Assembly: GCA_016873805.1 (NCBI GenBank)
Contig: VGVZ01000006.1
Span: forward strand, 62,001-126,000
Length of the DNA: 64,000 bases
Reading direction: 5' to 3'
Source of the DNA: Ignavibacteria bacterium
GTDB taxonomy: Bacteria > Bacteroidota > Ignavibacteria > UBA10030
The translations under genes and the position numbers were made by a program. This document shows, one piece after another, positions 9,664 to 18,460 of the stretch. Below the pieces are notes generated by a model. The model did not search any database. It had not been told where the DNA came from and saw only the letters and a program-made list of their open reading frames with translations. Positions within the stretch are counted from its first letter, which is position 1; every line of letters begins with the position of its first letter.

Positions 9664-10839
9664 CTATTTTGCGGATTCCCGGTGTCTTCGAAGCTCGTCG
9701 ACGCTATCGCCACCAAATTTCTCCAAAAACGCATTTGCAAGGAGCGGGGCGACGACGGCCTCGCCAATTACCGAACATGCGGGGACGGCGCATACGTCTG
9801 AACGCTCGTAGCGTGATCTTACTTCTTTTCTAGTCGCAAGGTCGATTGATCGAAGCGGTTTTGCGAGTGTTGAGATCGGCTTCATCGCTGCCCGGAGGAC
9901 GATCGGCTGGCCATTGGTGACGCCCCCCTCCAAACCTCCTGCGCGATTGGTTGTCCGGACAATGTCGGTCCCTTTCATTCTCATCTCATCATGAGCTCTG
10001 GAGCCAACGCGCGACGCTATGGTGAACGCATCGCCGATCTCCACGCCTTTGACCGCATGAATCGACGCGAGCGCCTGACACAGCTGGCCGTCGAGCTTTC
10101 GATCATACTGCGCATACGACCCGAGCCCGATGGGAACACCCGTCACGAGAACTTCAAAGATGCCCCCAAGGGTATCGCCATTCTTTTGGGCGCGCTTGAT
10201 TTCAGCGATCGCCTTGGCAGATACTCGTGGCTCAAGCATTCGGACCTCTGAGAGGTCCGCCTCTTCGGTGATCTTGTACGCGCCGCATGAGGCCTCAGTC
10301 AGTTTTGCGATTCGCCGATCGAGTGCGCTTCGCTTGGCAGGACCGGCGGTACCGATCGAGAGAACGTGACTTCCAATGAAGATGCCGCATTCTTCAAGGA
10401 GTTTCCGTGCTATGGTGCAACACGCGACGCGCATCGCGGTCTCCCTCGCACTGGCGCGTTCAATGACATTGCGAATGTCGTCGAGACCGTACTTGGCATA
10501 GCCGGCAAAGTCAGCGTGACCGGGGCGGGGAATCGTGATCTTCTCGACATCTTCAACTCTCGGAAGCACCGACATCTGCCTCTTCCAGTTTGTCCAATCT
10601 TTGTTTCGGATGAGCATGGCGATGGGAGAACCGATTGTCTTTCCAAATCGGATGCCTGAGAGGATCTCCACCTCGTCCGATTCTATCTTCATGCGGCCGC
10701 CGCGTCCATAGCCCATCTGCCTCCGCTTCAACTGATGGTTGATGTATTCAGGAGCAATCGAAAGGCCCGCGGGGATTCCTTCAACAATTCCGACCAGCGC
10801 CTGGCCATGCGATTCTCCGGCGGTCAGATAACGGATCAC
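9664..10839 (-). CDS. aroC: chorismate synthase
   Basis: Catalyses the last common step to chorismate, removing phosphate from EPSP with reduced FMN. The start is a GTG (IRYLTAGESHGQALVGIVEG), with AAGGAGGA 9 bases upstream; the longer open frame to 10920 would run through a terminator hairpin and is rejected. Signature regions include GRGGRM, the ERASARETAMRVA segment and QYDRKLDGQLCQA. Predicted length is 391 residues, normal for the family. The gene follows htrA but a strong hairpin with a T-run lies in between (see terminator at 10868-10912), so expression probably depends on read-through. Confidence 0.95.
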   Translation of the reverse strand: MIRYLTAGESHGQALVGIVEGIPAGLSIAPEYINHQLKRRQMGYGRGGRMKIESDEVEILSGIRFGKTIGSPIAMLIRNKDWTNWKRQMSVLPRVEDVEKITIPRPGHADFAGYAKYGLDDIRNVIERASARETAMRVACCTIARKLLEECGIFIGSHVLSIGTAGPAKRSALDRRIAKLTEASCGAYKITEEADLSEVRMLEPRVSAKAIAEIKRAQKNGDTLGGIFEVLVTGVPIGLGSYAQYDRKLDGQLCQALASIHAVKGVEIGDAFTIASRVGSRAHDEMRMKGTDIVRTTNRAGGLEGGVTNGQPIVLRAAMKPISTLAKPLRSIDLATRKEVRSRYERSDVCAVPACSVIGEAVVAPLLANAFLEKFGGDSVDELRRHRESAK

Positions 10840-10867
10840 GACAGGTTCTCCTCCTTGACATGAGATG

Positions 10868-10912
10868 AGAAAAGGCGCAAACTCCACCGGAGAGTGTCGC
10901 TTGCGCCCTTTG
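10868..10912 (-). terminator. intrinsic terminator after htrA / possible attenuator of aroC
   Basis: Read on the minus strand, a stem of 10 near-perfect pairs (AAGGGCGCAA with TTGCGCCTTT) plus an inner ACTC/GAGT stem is followed by TTTTCTC. The structure lies just after the htrA stop. Only about 20 bases separate it from the aroC Shine-Dalgarno sequence. Confidence 0.6.
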
Positions 10913-10926
10913 AGAATCACGTTGAT

Positions 10927-12471
10927 TTATCGCTTTGGAATTTCGACCGCGACGTACTTCGTTCGCTTGTCCGTACCTTTCGCCCGCAGGAGTACAGCGT
11001 CGCCGGTTTTCATGGTCTTGATGAACTCTGCAAACTGTCCGGCGTTGGCGATCTGCCTGTCGCCGACGCTCAGAATCACATCCCTCGGCACGATCCCACG
11101 CGCGGCGGCTTCGCTACCGGGCTCGACGGACTCTACGATCACTCCACTGTCTACGTTGTATTCTTTCTTGAGTTTGTCGTCGAGGTTTTTCACCGTGAGG
11201 CCGATACTCTCCACCTTCGCCGTCTGTGCTCCGGTCTCCTTCTTCATTTCCTCGCCTCGACGCGCATCCCCGGCCGCCACAAGGGCCTCTTCTTCGTCAT
11301 CCCTCGGCTTCAGCTTCACCCGGATCTCAAGGGTCTTCTTGTTTCGGAACACCTTCAGGACAACGGTTTCACCTGGCGCCTTGTTGCCGATGATACCCTG
11401 GAGTTCGTTCGAGCTATTCACGTCGCGACCGTCGACCGAAAGAATCACGTCGCCGCTCTGCACCCCGGCCTCCTCACCCCCGCTCCCCGGATTCACCGAC
11501 ACGACGAATGCTCCTTTCGGCGTATCAAGCCCGACCGCCTTTGCGACGGTGGCATCAACCGATTGTATCCGGACTCCGATATAGCCGCGACGAACCTTGC
11601 CGTGCGCAACGAGATCACTTGCGACTTTCTTCGCGATGTTGATCGGGATTGCGAAGCTGTATCCTTGAAACCTTTGGTTTGTCGTGGCGATGGCGGTGTT
11701 GATGCCGACAACTTCCCCTTTCGTATTGACGAGCGCTCCTCCACTATTTCCCGGATTGACCGCTGCATCGGTTTGGATGAAGTTCTCAATCCCGTACCCG
11801 GAGCTCTCTCGAATGATGTTGAGCTGGCCGCGCCCCAGCGCACTGACGATTCCCTGCGTCATGGTCGACATGAGTCCCAGCGGATTTCCGAACGCGTACA
11901 CGACATACCCCACTTCGAGTTCGTCGGAATTACCAAGACGCGGAACCGGAAGATCTTTTGCATCGATCTTGACGATTGCCAAATCGGTCAGGGGATCATT
12001 GCCGAGAACTTTTGCGTTCTTAAACTTCCGGTTGTCCCAGAGCGTGACTTCGATGCCGCCGGCATCCGCACCCTGCACGACGTGATTGTTGGTCAGGATA
12101 TGTCCATCCGGCGTAAGAATCACTCCCGATCCAGCGCCGCGCTCCGGCAACTGGCGGGGCATATCGAATCGGAATTCCGGTCCGAAGAAGTGGAAGAACG
12201 GATTACTCTGAGGTTGTTCTGAGGACTTTTTTGTTGTCGTCACCTCGATGTACACAACAGTCGGGATCAATTCTCTTGCAATCGCCGCGTTCGATTCGTT
12301 TTGCGATTGAAGGGCCGCGCTCGTTCGTGGCGACGGGTTGTCGGATCCGAGTTGAACCGGACCCCCTGCAAAGGTGAGGTCGACTCCCTTGTAGCTCGAT
12401 ACCAGAACAACACCGAAGATAATCCCGAGTCCGATCAATAAGATGGCGGTGACGATGGACCTTGTAGACAT
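10927..12471 (-). CDS. periplasmic serine protease Do/DegQ (HtrA family)
   Basis: Degrades or refolds damaged envelope proteins. The 514-residue protein has one N-terminal membrane anchor/signal (about residues 6-26), a trypsin-like domain with catalytic His130 (NNHVVQGAD), Asp163 (LTDLAIV) and Ser243 (NPGNSGGALV), and two PDZ domains (about 285-375 and 410-505). The ATG at 12471 has AAGGAGG 7 bases upstream; the TTG two codons earlier is not needed. It lies downstream of recO with a 65-base gap. Confidence 0.95.
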   Translation of the reverse strand: MSTRSIVTAILLIGLGIIFGVVLVSSYKGVDLTFAGGPVQLGSDNPSPRTSAALQSQNESNAAIARELIPTVVYIEVTTTKKSSEQPQSNPFFHFFGPEFRFDMPRQLPERGAGSGVILTPDGHILTNNHVVQGADAGGIEVTLWDNRKFKNAKVLGNDPLTDLAIVKIDAKDLPVPRLGNSDELEVGYVVYAFGNPLGLMSTMTQGIVSALGRGQLNIIRESSGYGIENFIQTDAAVNPGNSGGALVNTKGEVVGINTAIATTNQRFQGYSFAIPINIAKKVASDLVAHGKVRRGYIGVRIQSVDATVAKAVGLDTPKGAFVVSVNPGSGGEEAGVQSGDVILSVDGRDVNSSNELQGIIGNKAPGETVVLKVFRNKKTLEIRVKLKPRDDEEEALVAAGDARRGEEMKKETGAQTAKVESIGLTVKNLDDKLKKEYNVDSGVIVESVEPGSEAAARGIVPRDVILSVGDRQIANAGQFAEFIKTMKTGDAVLLRAKGTDKRTKYVAVEIPKR

Positions 12472-12536
12472 TGACAATCCTCCTTTACATCTCTCCTACA
12501 CATGAGTCAGTGAATAATAATTACCGATCTGCGATG

Positions 12537-13376
12537 TCACACCTTCGCTTGAAACATCGTGAGGGATCGTGGCATTCGCAGATCATCAAAGTGGCTTTGA
12601 AGATACAAACGCACAAGTTCAAGAAGTTCGTTCCCCATCGAATCACCAAACGCGAGGGACGTTACTCGATCCATAGAAACGGATGACAGGCGCTCGAGCA
12701 GTTTCGCCGCAGGAACCGATATTCGGATGAGGGGCGTTCCCGCGATTCCGGCAACGTCCGGTCGCCGAACACTCTTTTCCCCCCGGAAGGCCTCGTACTC
12801 AGTTTCGTCAAGGTGGCCGCTGCACGACCGACAGTAGAAGCCCCCTTTTGGGGCGCTGAAGAGGATTCGGTGCGTTCCAGATTCCGAGCTCAATAATCCA
12901 CCGCATCTCAGACATTTCCGGAATTCGGGTCGATAGCCGAAGAGTCCTGCCAGTCGCAGCGCGAATGCCAGAAAAACGCTATTGGCCCCTCGCGATGAAA
13001 CCTCCAACGCGTGGAGACTACCTCTCAGAAGATCAAAGAGCGCCGGATTCTGTTCCTCTTCGTGCGTCACCTGATTCAAGAGCTCCACCATCGCAAGACC
13101 CGAAGGCAAGCGCTCGAGATCGGATTGAATGTTCTTATGATGACGAAGCGTATCGCACTGCGAGATGAGATGAAGCTCCCGCCCTTCCTTCTTGTAGAGC
13201 ACGAGAGCAACATACGTCAACGGTTCCAGCGACGCGCCGAATTTGTTCCATGCGCTCCGCGCTCCCTTTGCGATTCCACTGATCTTGCCGAACCGATCCG
13301 AATAGAAGGTGACAATCCTGCTCGAATCACGATATCGCATCGACTTCAGGACAATCGCTTCGGTCTTCTCAATCAT
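12537..13376 (-). CDS. recO: DNA repair protein RecO
   Basis: RecO loads RecA onto SSB-coated DNA with RecR in the RecFOR pathway. The 279-residue protein has the N-terminal OB fold (TEAIVLKSMRYRDSSRIVTFYSDRFGKISGIAKGAR) and a central zinc site made of CLRCGG and YCRSC. The start overlaps the end of mtnA by 8 bases, so the two genes are co-transcribed. Confidence 0.94.
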   Translation of the reverse strand: MIEKTEAIVLKSMRYRDSSRIVTFYSDRFGKISGIAKGARSAWNKFGASLEPLTYVALVLYKKEGRELHLISQCDTLRHHKNIQSDLERLPSGLAMVELLNQVTHEEEQNPALFDLLRGSLHALEVSSRGANSVFLAFALRLAGLFGYRPEFRKCLRCGGLLSSESGTHRILFSAPKGGFYCRSCSGHLDETEYEAFRGEKSVRRPDVAGIAGTPLIRISVPAAKLLERLSSVSMDRVTSLAFGDSMGNELLELVRLYLQSHFDDLRMPRSLTMFQAKV

Positions 13377-14421
13377 GTTTGTCGACCGTCAGCCGTTGCT
13401 GGCGGCGGAACGCGTCACGATAGGGAGCCCGGCAAATTCCCCGGTCGGTGACAATTGCAGTGATCAACCGGTGGGGCGTCACATCAAATGCCGGTGCATA
13501 CGCCGCCGTTCCGTTGGGGGCAATCCGCGTGCCGACAACTCGCGTGATCTCCTCGTCCGCACGCGTTTCAATCGGAATCTGTGCACCGCTTTTAATGTCC
13601 CAATCGATCGTCGACCTTGGCGCCGCGACGATGAACGGAACGGAATGGGCCGCAGCGAGCACCGCAAGCCCGTACGTGCCGATCTTGTTCGCCACGTCGC
13701 CGTTGGATGCGATGCGATCGGCCCCGACGACGATACTCTGAACGCGTCGTTGCTGCATGAGAAAAGCAGCCGCGTTGTCCGTGATCAACGTATGCGGGAT
13801 CCCCATTTTGCCCAACTCCCAAGCGGTCAATCGTGAACCCTGAAGCAAGGGGCGTGTTTCGTCAATATAGACGTGTTTGATCTTTCCAAGTTCCCAGGCC
13901 CTGACAATCATCCCCAAGGCCGTCCCTCTTCCCCCCGTCGCAAGCGCCCCGGTGTTGCAGTGAGTCAGGATCGTCGATGCTTCGCCGAGCAACCCCGCTC
14001 CGAATTGCGAAATCGATTCACACATCGCCCGGTCTTCGTCATGAATGGCATGCGCTTCACGGAGAAGGGACGAACTCCGATCGGCGATCGGCTGTCCTTC
14101 GGACTCGGCAACAACCCGGCGGATCCTGTTGAGCGCCCACGACAGGTTCACGGCAGTCGGGCGTGTGGATTCAAGCTCGGCAGCCGCCTGTTCAACCTGC
14201 TTGGTAAAATGTGATTGGTCATCGCCCGAAGAGTTCCGAACCGCAAGAGCCGCCCCGTAAGCGGCCGCGATGCCGATCAGAGGCGCCCCCCGGATCGCCA
14301 GCCGGCGAATCGCGTCGGCGATGACGCGATAGTCTCCCGTCACAACATACTGTTCTTCCTGCGGCAATCTGGTCTGGTCGAGAAATCGCACGCGATCGTT
14401 ATCCCACACGATCACATTCAT
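13369..14421 (-). CDS. mtnA: S-methyl-5-thioribose-1-phosphate isomerase (MtnA family)
   Basis: Converts methylthioribose-1-phosphate to methylthioribulose-1-phosphate in methionine salvage; relatives isomerise ribose-1,5-bisphosphate. Key residues are present: Cys155 in HCNTGALATGG and Asp235 in VVGADRIASNGDVANKIGTY, with the RGAPLIG substrate loop near 44. Length is 350. The ATG shares its A with the TGA stop of the upstream PfkB kinase gene (TGATG), a sign of translational coupling. No other methionine salvage gene is in the window, so the substrate could also be another sugar-1-phosphate. Confidence 0.9.
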   Translation of the reverse strand: MNVIVWDNDRVRFLDQTRLPQEEQYVVTGDYRVIADAIRRLAIRGAPLIGIAAAYGAALAVRNSSGDDQSHFTKQVEQAAAELESTRPTAVNLSWALNRIRRVVAESEGQPIADRSSSLLREAHAIHDEDRAMCESISQFGAGLLGEASTILTHCNTGALATGGRGTALGMIVRAWELGKIKHVYIDETRPLLQGSRLTAWELGKMGIPHTLITDNAAAFLMQQRRVQSIVVGADRIASNGDVANKIGTYGLAVLAAAHSVPFIVAAPRSTIDWDIKSGAQIPIETRADEEITRVVGTRIAPNGTAAYAPAFDVTPHRLITAIVTDRGICRAPYRDAFRRQQRLTVDKHD

Positions 14422-15341
14422 CAATCGTATCCCTCATCGAATTTCGAGAGTTGCATAAATGATCGATAGCGATCCTGGATCTGAAAATATGAAAGGTCGC
14501 GCAGTCCATCGATGCTGAACTTCTCCACACAGAACGATGCCAGCGTGCTTCCATAGATGACTGCGCGCTTGAGATTCGCAGGAGACAGATCATCCGTTTT
14601 CGCGAGCCATCCAACAAATCCACCGGCAAACGAGTCTCCTGCTCCGGTCGGGTCGAAGATCGTCTCCAAGGGATACGCGGGGGCCGAAAAGATCGTGTCA
14701 CTTGTGACCAGCAACGCCCCGTGCTCCCCCTTCTTGATGATCACGATCGAGGGTCCCATGTCGATGATCGATTTCGCCGCTTTGATGAGATTCGGTTCCT
14801 GCGTGAGAAGCCGCGCCTCGGAATCGTTCACGACGATCACATCCATCACTTTGAGGGTTTTACGAAGTTCGTCCGGACTTGATTCGATCCAGTAGTTCAT
14901 CGTATCGCCGACGACCAATCGCGGTTTCGATACTTGAGCGAGGACATCGCGCTGAAGAATCGGATCCATGTTTCCGAGACAGACATATGCGCTGCCACGA
15001 AATCGATCGGGGATATTCGGCTTGAAGTCTTTGAACACGTTCAGTTCGGTATAGAGCGAATCGCGCGAATTCAAATCGTAGTGGTATCGTCCGCCCCACC
15101 GGAATGTCTTCCCCGTCTCCACAATCTGCAGTCCGTCCAGATCGATTTCGTGGTTTTCGAGGAACCGGATGTGCTCACGCGGAAAATCGCCTCCCACCAC
15201 CGCCACCATGCGGATGGGAGGGGAAAAATAGCTGGACGACACAGAAATGTACACCGCCGATCCCCCGAGGGCGTCCTCAACTTTGCCAAACGGCGTCTCC
15301 ACCGAATCAAACGCGATCGAACCGACGACGAGTAGACTCAA
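14421..15341 (-). CDS. PfkB-family carbohydrate kinase
   Basis: ATP-dependent sugar or nucleoside kinase of 306 residues. The anion-hole motif DPTGAGDSFAGGF with the catalytic Asp lies near residue 245; the N-terminal GGSAVYISVSSSYF matches the substrate-binding glycine pair of the fold. The substrate is unknown. It is coupled by a one-base stop/start overlap to mtnA, which suggests that kinase and isomerase act in one route, for example on a thio- or pentose phosphate. Confidence 0.85.
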   Translation of the reverse strand: MSLLVVGSIAFDSVETPFGKVEDALGGSAVYISVSSSYFSPPIRMVAVVGGDFPREHIRFLENHEIDLDGLQIVETGKTFRWGGRYHYDLNSRDSLYTELNVFKDFKPNIPDRFRGSAYVCLGNMDPILQRDVLAQVSKPRLVVGDTMNYWIESSPDELRKTLKVMDVIVVNDSEARLLTQEPNLIKAAKSIIDMGPSIVIIKKGEHGALLVTSDTIFSAPAYPLETIFDPTGAGDSFAGGFVGWLAKTDDLSPANLKRAVIYGSTLASFCVEKFSIDGLRDLSYFQIQDRYRSFMQLSKFDEGYD

Positions 15342-15365
15342 GGTCCGCTCCTTTCTGATGTGAAC

Positions 15366-15836
15366 TCACGTGACAAACTGCTGGAAGACCGGATATTGTT
15401 CCCCCGACCGGATGAATTGATCAATGAGTCGGACGCATTCAGCCTGTCCGGGAAATGGAATGATCGCAGCAACTTCCTCGATCGTGCACCATCGACACTC
15501 CGTGTGTTCCGGAGAAAGTTCGATTCCATCAAGCGCCTCTACTTCGGCTGCAAAAAACGGGCTCAAACATACAGTATTCCTCGCGGCGGAATAGAACATG
15601 TTGACCCTGGGGACTACCCACATTCTCCTTGGACTCAGCCCCGTCTCTTCCTTGATCTCCCGTCTCGCGGCAACTTGCACATGCTCATCCGGCTCAAGCG
15701 TCCCGGTGACGACTTGCCAGATACCGGGATAGAGCGTATCCTCCTGTGACCGTCGGAGAAGGAGGTACTCGGGAGATTTCTCTTTTCGCCGAAACACGCA
15801 CACTTCAAAAACGTTTGACTCAATCTTCGTCACCAT
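15366..15836 (-). CDS. Nudix hydrolase
   Basis: A small (about 156-residue) pyrophosphohydrolase. The Nudix box is visible as GTLEPDEHVQVAARREIKEETG, with the REIKEE metal-binding Glu residues. The open frame extends to 15866, but the upstream part overlaps the end of the YqaA gene; ATG 15836 or GTG 15833 follow a GGAGG sequence, the GTG at better spacing. Substrate unknown; the general fold includes dihydroneopterin triphosphate and oxidised nucleotide hydrolases. Confidence 0.87.
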   Translation of the reverse strand: MVTKIESNVFEVCVFRRKEKSPEYLLLRRSQEDTLYPGIWQVVTGTLEPDEHVQVAARREIKEETGLSPRRMWVVPRVNMFYSAARNTVCLSPFFAAEVEALDGIELSPEHTECRWCTIEEVAAIIPFPGQAECVRLIDQFIRSGEQYPVFQQFVT

Positions 15837-15853
15837 TCCTCCGCGACAACTTC

Positions 15854-16453
15854 CTACAACAACCACTTCACGACGACAAATCCCGTGATCAGCAAGACCA
15901 CAAACGCGATGGTCAACCCCTCGAAGTACCTATCGATGAGGGGCTTTACCCGCGGCCCAAACCAGTAGAACAGGCCGGCAACGAGAAAGAAACGAGCGGG
16001 CCGACTGATCGCGGACGCGACAACCAGAGTTGTGAATGACACCTGAAACGCGCCCGCGGCGATCGTGAACACTTTGTACGGAATCGGCGTGAATCCTGCG
16101 ATCGCGATCGCCGCAAATGCATTTTCCGAGTAGAGACGCTGGACGTGAAGATACTGTCCCTGAACCCCATAGAATTCGATGATCGGTCTTCCGAGGAATT
16201 CATAGAATTCCAGACCAACCAGATATCCGAACATCCCTCCGAGCACCGAGCCGACCGAACAGATGAGCGCGTACCGGAACGACTGCTTCGGGATCAGAAG
16301 AGCGAGTGCGATAAGCAACACGTCGGGAGGTATGGGAAAGAACGACGATTCGATAAATGCCACAACGAAGAGGGCCCATCCGGCCCACGGCTTCGACGCA
16401 TATGCTTCAACCTGCTCTTTGAGCCGACGCAGCCACCCGAAAACCCATTTCAA
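15854..16453 (-). CDS. YqaA/DedA (VTT-domain) family membrane protein
   Basis: The 199-residue protein has about five hydrophobic segments and the VTT-domain hallmarks ESSFFPIPPDVLLI and GFTPIPYKVFTIAAG with the conserved SRPARFFL motif. Members are inner-membrane proteins; DedA relatives have been linked to lipid-carrier flipping and proton balance, but the YqaA branch is not well defined. It is the first gene of the group running through Nudix, PfkB, mtnA, recO and htrA. Confidence 0.88.
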   Translation of the reverse strand: MKWVFGWLRRLKEQVEAYASKPWAGWALFVVAFIESSFFPIPPDVLLIALALLIPKQSFRYALICSVGSVLGGMFGYLVGLEFYEFLGRPIIEFYGVQGQYLHVQRLYSENAFAAIAIAGFTPIPYKVFTIAAGAFQVSFTTLVVASAISRPARFFLVAGLFYWFGPRVKPLIDRYFEGLTIAFVVLLITGFVVVKWLL

Positions 16454-16613
16454 AGAAGGAATCCTGTCTGTTCAGAGTGAGAGAGATGATCGGATAATCA
16501 GCAAAACGTACGAAAAATAAGGTTGAATGAAAAGAAGAAAGAACCTACTGCAGAGGAGCACCGAGGTGAAAGATTGCACTCGGGGCGGCCGCTTGAAGGA
16601 TCATCAATGGCCA

Positions 16614-17528
16614 TCAACCGTCCCCAGTGGGTGGACTTACGCCTCGGCGTATCGCCTCGGCCGTAAGGTCGGCGGCGAGCTCGGCGACAAGATCAAGATC
16701 TGCGGAGACAACACCGTGCGAGAGGGTGAACGTGACGTCCCCGTCGTAGGTTGTGTGGACGGGGACAATCGCCCGCGCCATCCCGTCGTGCATTCGTTGA
16801 GAAACTTTGTGGCAATCGAGTTTTGTGAGCGAAGCGTTTGTTGCGGCCACCACCAATGTTGTATTCGATGTCTCGAGTCGTCCTCCCCTCGCGAACTTCC
16901 GCACGCGCTCGTCAGATCCCACGAAGATCCCGTGTTTGTCCCTGGCTCCGGCAATGATCGTTCCATTCTTATCGACGACATCCCCCACCGCGTTCACCAC
17001 AGCAACAACGTGCACAATCAAATCGCCGATCGAGGCGCTCGCAGATCCAAATCCCCCTTTCGTCGCAAATTCGATTCCCCGCCACTTGCCGACCATCGCA
17101 CCTGTCCCTGCTCCGACATTACCTTCCTCAATCGGGCCGTCGGATGCTTTCGAACAGGCATCGTACCCATCTTCGGCGGTCGGCCATGTCGTGTTGCTCC
17201 CGACATTCAAATCGAAAATAACGGCACCCGGAACGATAGGCACTTTCGCCCAGGGAGTCTGATATCCGATGCTATGCTCGAGCAGCCATTGCACAACCCC
17301 GTCCGCCGCGCGAAGGCCAAACGCACTTCCCCCCGTCAGTAGAATCGCATGAACTTCCTGCATTGATTTTTCGGGGGCAAGAAGCGACAGTTCGCGACTG
17401 CCGGGCGAATTTCCCCGCACATCGCAACTGCCTCTCGTTTTCGGTGGACAGAGAATGACGGTGCATCCCGTCAATGCCTCTTGATCACTCACGTGACCGA
17501 GTTTGAAACCCGGGACAGCCGTCGCCAT
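16614..17528 (-). CDS. P1/DmpA-type peptidase (S58 family)
   Basis: An Ntn-fold hydrolase of 304 residues that matures by self-cleavage. The cleavage and nucleophile region reads SNTTLVVAATNA, where Thr after Asn is the expected N-terminal nucleophile, as in the NylC-like branch rather than the Ser of DmpA. Other family marks are TGGSAFGL near the N-terminus and GNVGAGTGAMVGK. Members act on N-terminal amino acids, beta-peptides or nylon oligomers; the real substrate is unknown. It lies 2 bases after the SpoU methyltransferase gene. Confidence 0.88.
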   Translation of the reverse strand: MATAVPGFKLGHVSDQEALTGCTVILCPPKTRGSCDVRGNSPGSRELSLLAPEKSMQEVHAILLTGGSAFGLRAADGVVQWLLEHSIGYQTPWAKVPIVPGAVIFDLNVGSNTTWPTAEDGYDACSKASDGPIEEGNVGAGTGAMVGKWRGIEFATKGGFGSASASIGDLIVHVVAVVNAVGDVVDKNGTIIAGARDKHGIFVGSDERVRKFARGGRLETSNTTLVVAATNASLTKLDCHKVSQRMHDGMARAIVPVHTTYDGDVTFTLSHGVVSADLDLVAELAADLTAEAIRRGVSPPTGDG

Positions 17529-17530
17529 CG

Positions 17531-18334
17531 CTAATCACCTCTTCCGGATAATGATCGTTCCATGTTCCATCGGACCTGAGCGAGGACGATACCGCAGGCA
17601 ACGACAACGTTAAGCGATTCTGCCGCGCCGAACCGAGGAATCTTGAGAATATGGTCGGATTCCGAGCGAAGCGGAGCTCCTATCCCGTGCGCCTCGCTTC
17701 CAACGACGAACAGTTGCTTCTGCGTGAACTCCACTTCGTGAATTGCCTGCTGTCCGTCAGCGGAAAGGGACGAGATGGAAAATCCCTTTCTGCGCAGTTT
17801 TGATGCTGCATCAACGAGATTCACCTTCTCGACGATCGGGAGATGAAAGATCGAACCGGCCGTCGACCGGATAACTTTCTCGTTGTGCAGCTCGACACAT
17901 CCTTCCCCCAGCAGAACTGCCGAAGCACCGAACCAATCCGCGGTCCGGATGATGGAACCAAGATTCCCTGGATCGCTGATCCCGTCGAGGGCAACAACAA
18001 TCACATGGCCGTCGAGTGGGACATCTTCAAGCGTCCACGTGCACTGATGGACAAGCGCCACCACTCCCTGCGCGTGCACCGTGTCGCTGACTTTTTGAAG
18101 TTCACGGTGGGAGATTTCCTTGATGGGGATCTTCTTTTCTCGGATCAAGCGTAGCAGCGAGCGATGTTCCGGGTTCTCCCGTTGCTCCGGCACCACTGCC
18201 ACATACTCGATGACAAAGGATGAATGGACGGCCTCATGAAGTCCCCGCCATCCCTCGAGGACGAATTTCCGTTCCGCTCGACGGGCTTTCTTCAATGAGA
18301 GCGTTGCGAGATATTTCAGTTCACTCTTCGTCAT
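17531..18334 (-). CDS. TrmH/SpoU-family RNA 2'-O-methyltransferase
   Basis: Uses SAM to methylate a ribose in rRNA or tRNA. The knotted SPOUT domain is clear: motif 1 NLGSIIRTADWFGASAVLL, motif 2 FVVGSEAHGIG and motif 3 IPRFGAAESLNVVVACGI; an N-terminal L30e-like substrate domain occupies about residues 1-100. Length 267 is normal. A TATATT hexamer at 18351-18346 lies so close to the ATG that a nearly leaderless transcript is possible, but its upstream -35 (TTTTTG) is poor. Confidence 0.92.
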   Translation of the reverse strand: MTKSELKYLATLSLKKARRAERKFVLEGWRGLHEAVHSSFVIEYVAVVPEQRENPEHRSLLRLIREKKIPIKEISHRELQKVSDTVHAQGVVALVHQCTWTLEDVPLDGHVIVVALDGISDPGNLGSIIRTADWFGASAVLLGEGCVELHNEKVIRSTAGSIFHLPIVEKVNLVDAASKLRRKGFSISSLSADGQQAIHEVEFTQKQLFVVGSEAHGIGAPLRSESDHILKIPRFGAAESLNVVVACGIVLAQVRWNMERSLSGRGD

Positions 18335-18460
18335 TCATTCGAAGCAATATAGACAAAAACGGGAGGAACAAAAAGATCTCAATTTGATTGTTCACCGCCG
18401 CGGAAGGCGGGCAATGCATCACGAGTCGAAAACCGGTGAGATCGAATCCTCCCACAATCA

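Noticed and set aside
10840-10920. Longer aroC start at 10920
   Set aside because: It would run through the terminator hairpin, and the GTG at 10839 has a near-perfect ribosome site and the conserved N-terminus.
10894-12222. 442-codon plus-strand open frame
   Set aside because: Antisense to htrA with no ribosome site or motif.
16560-16612. CCGAG-CTCGG hairpin after the S58 peptidase gene
   Set aside because: Bulged stem without a following T-run in the direction of the gene.
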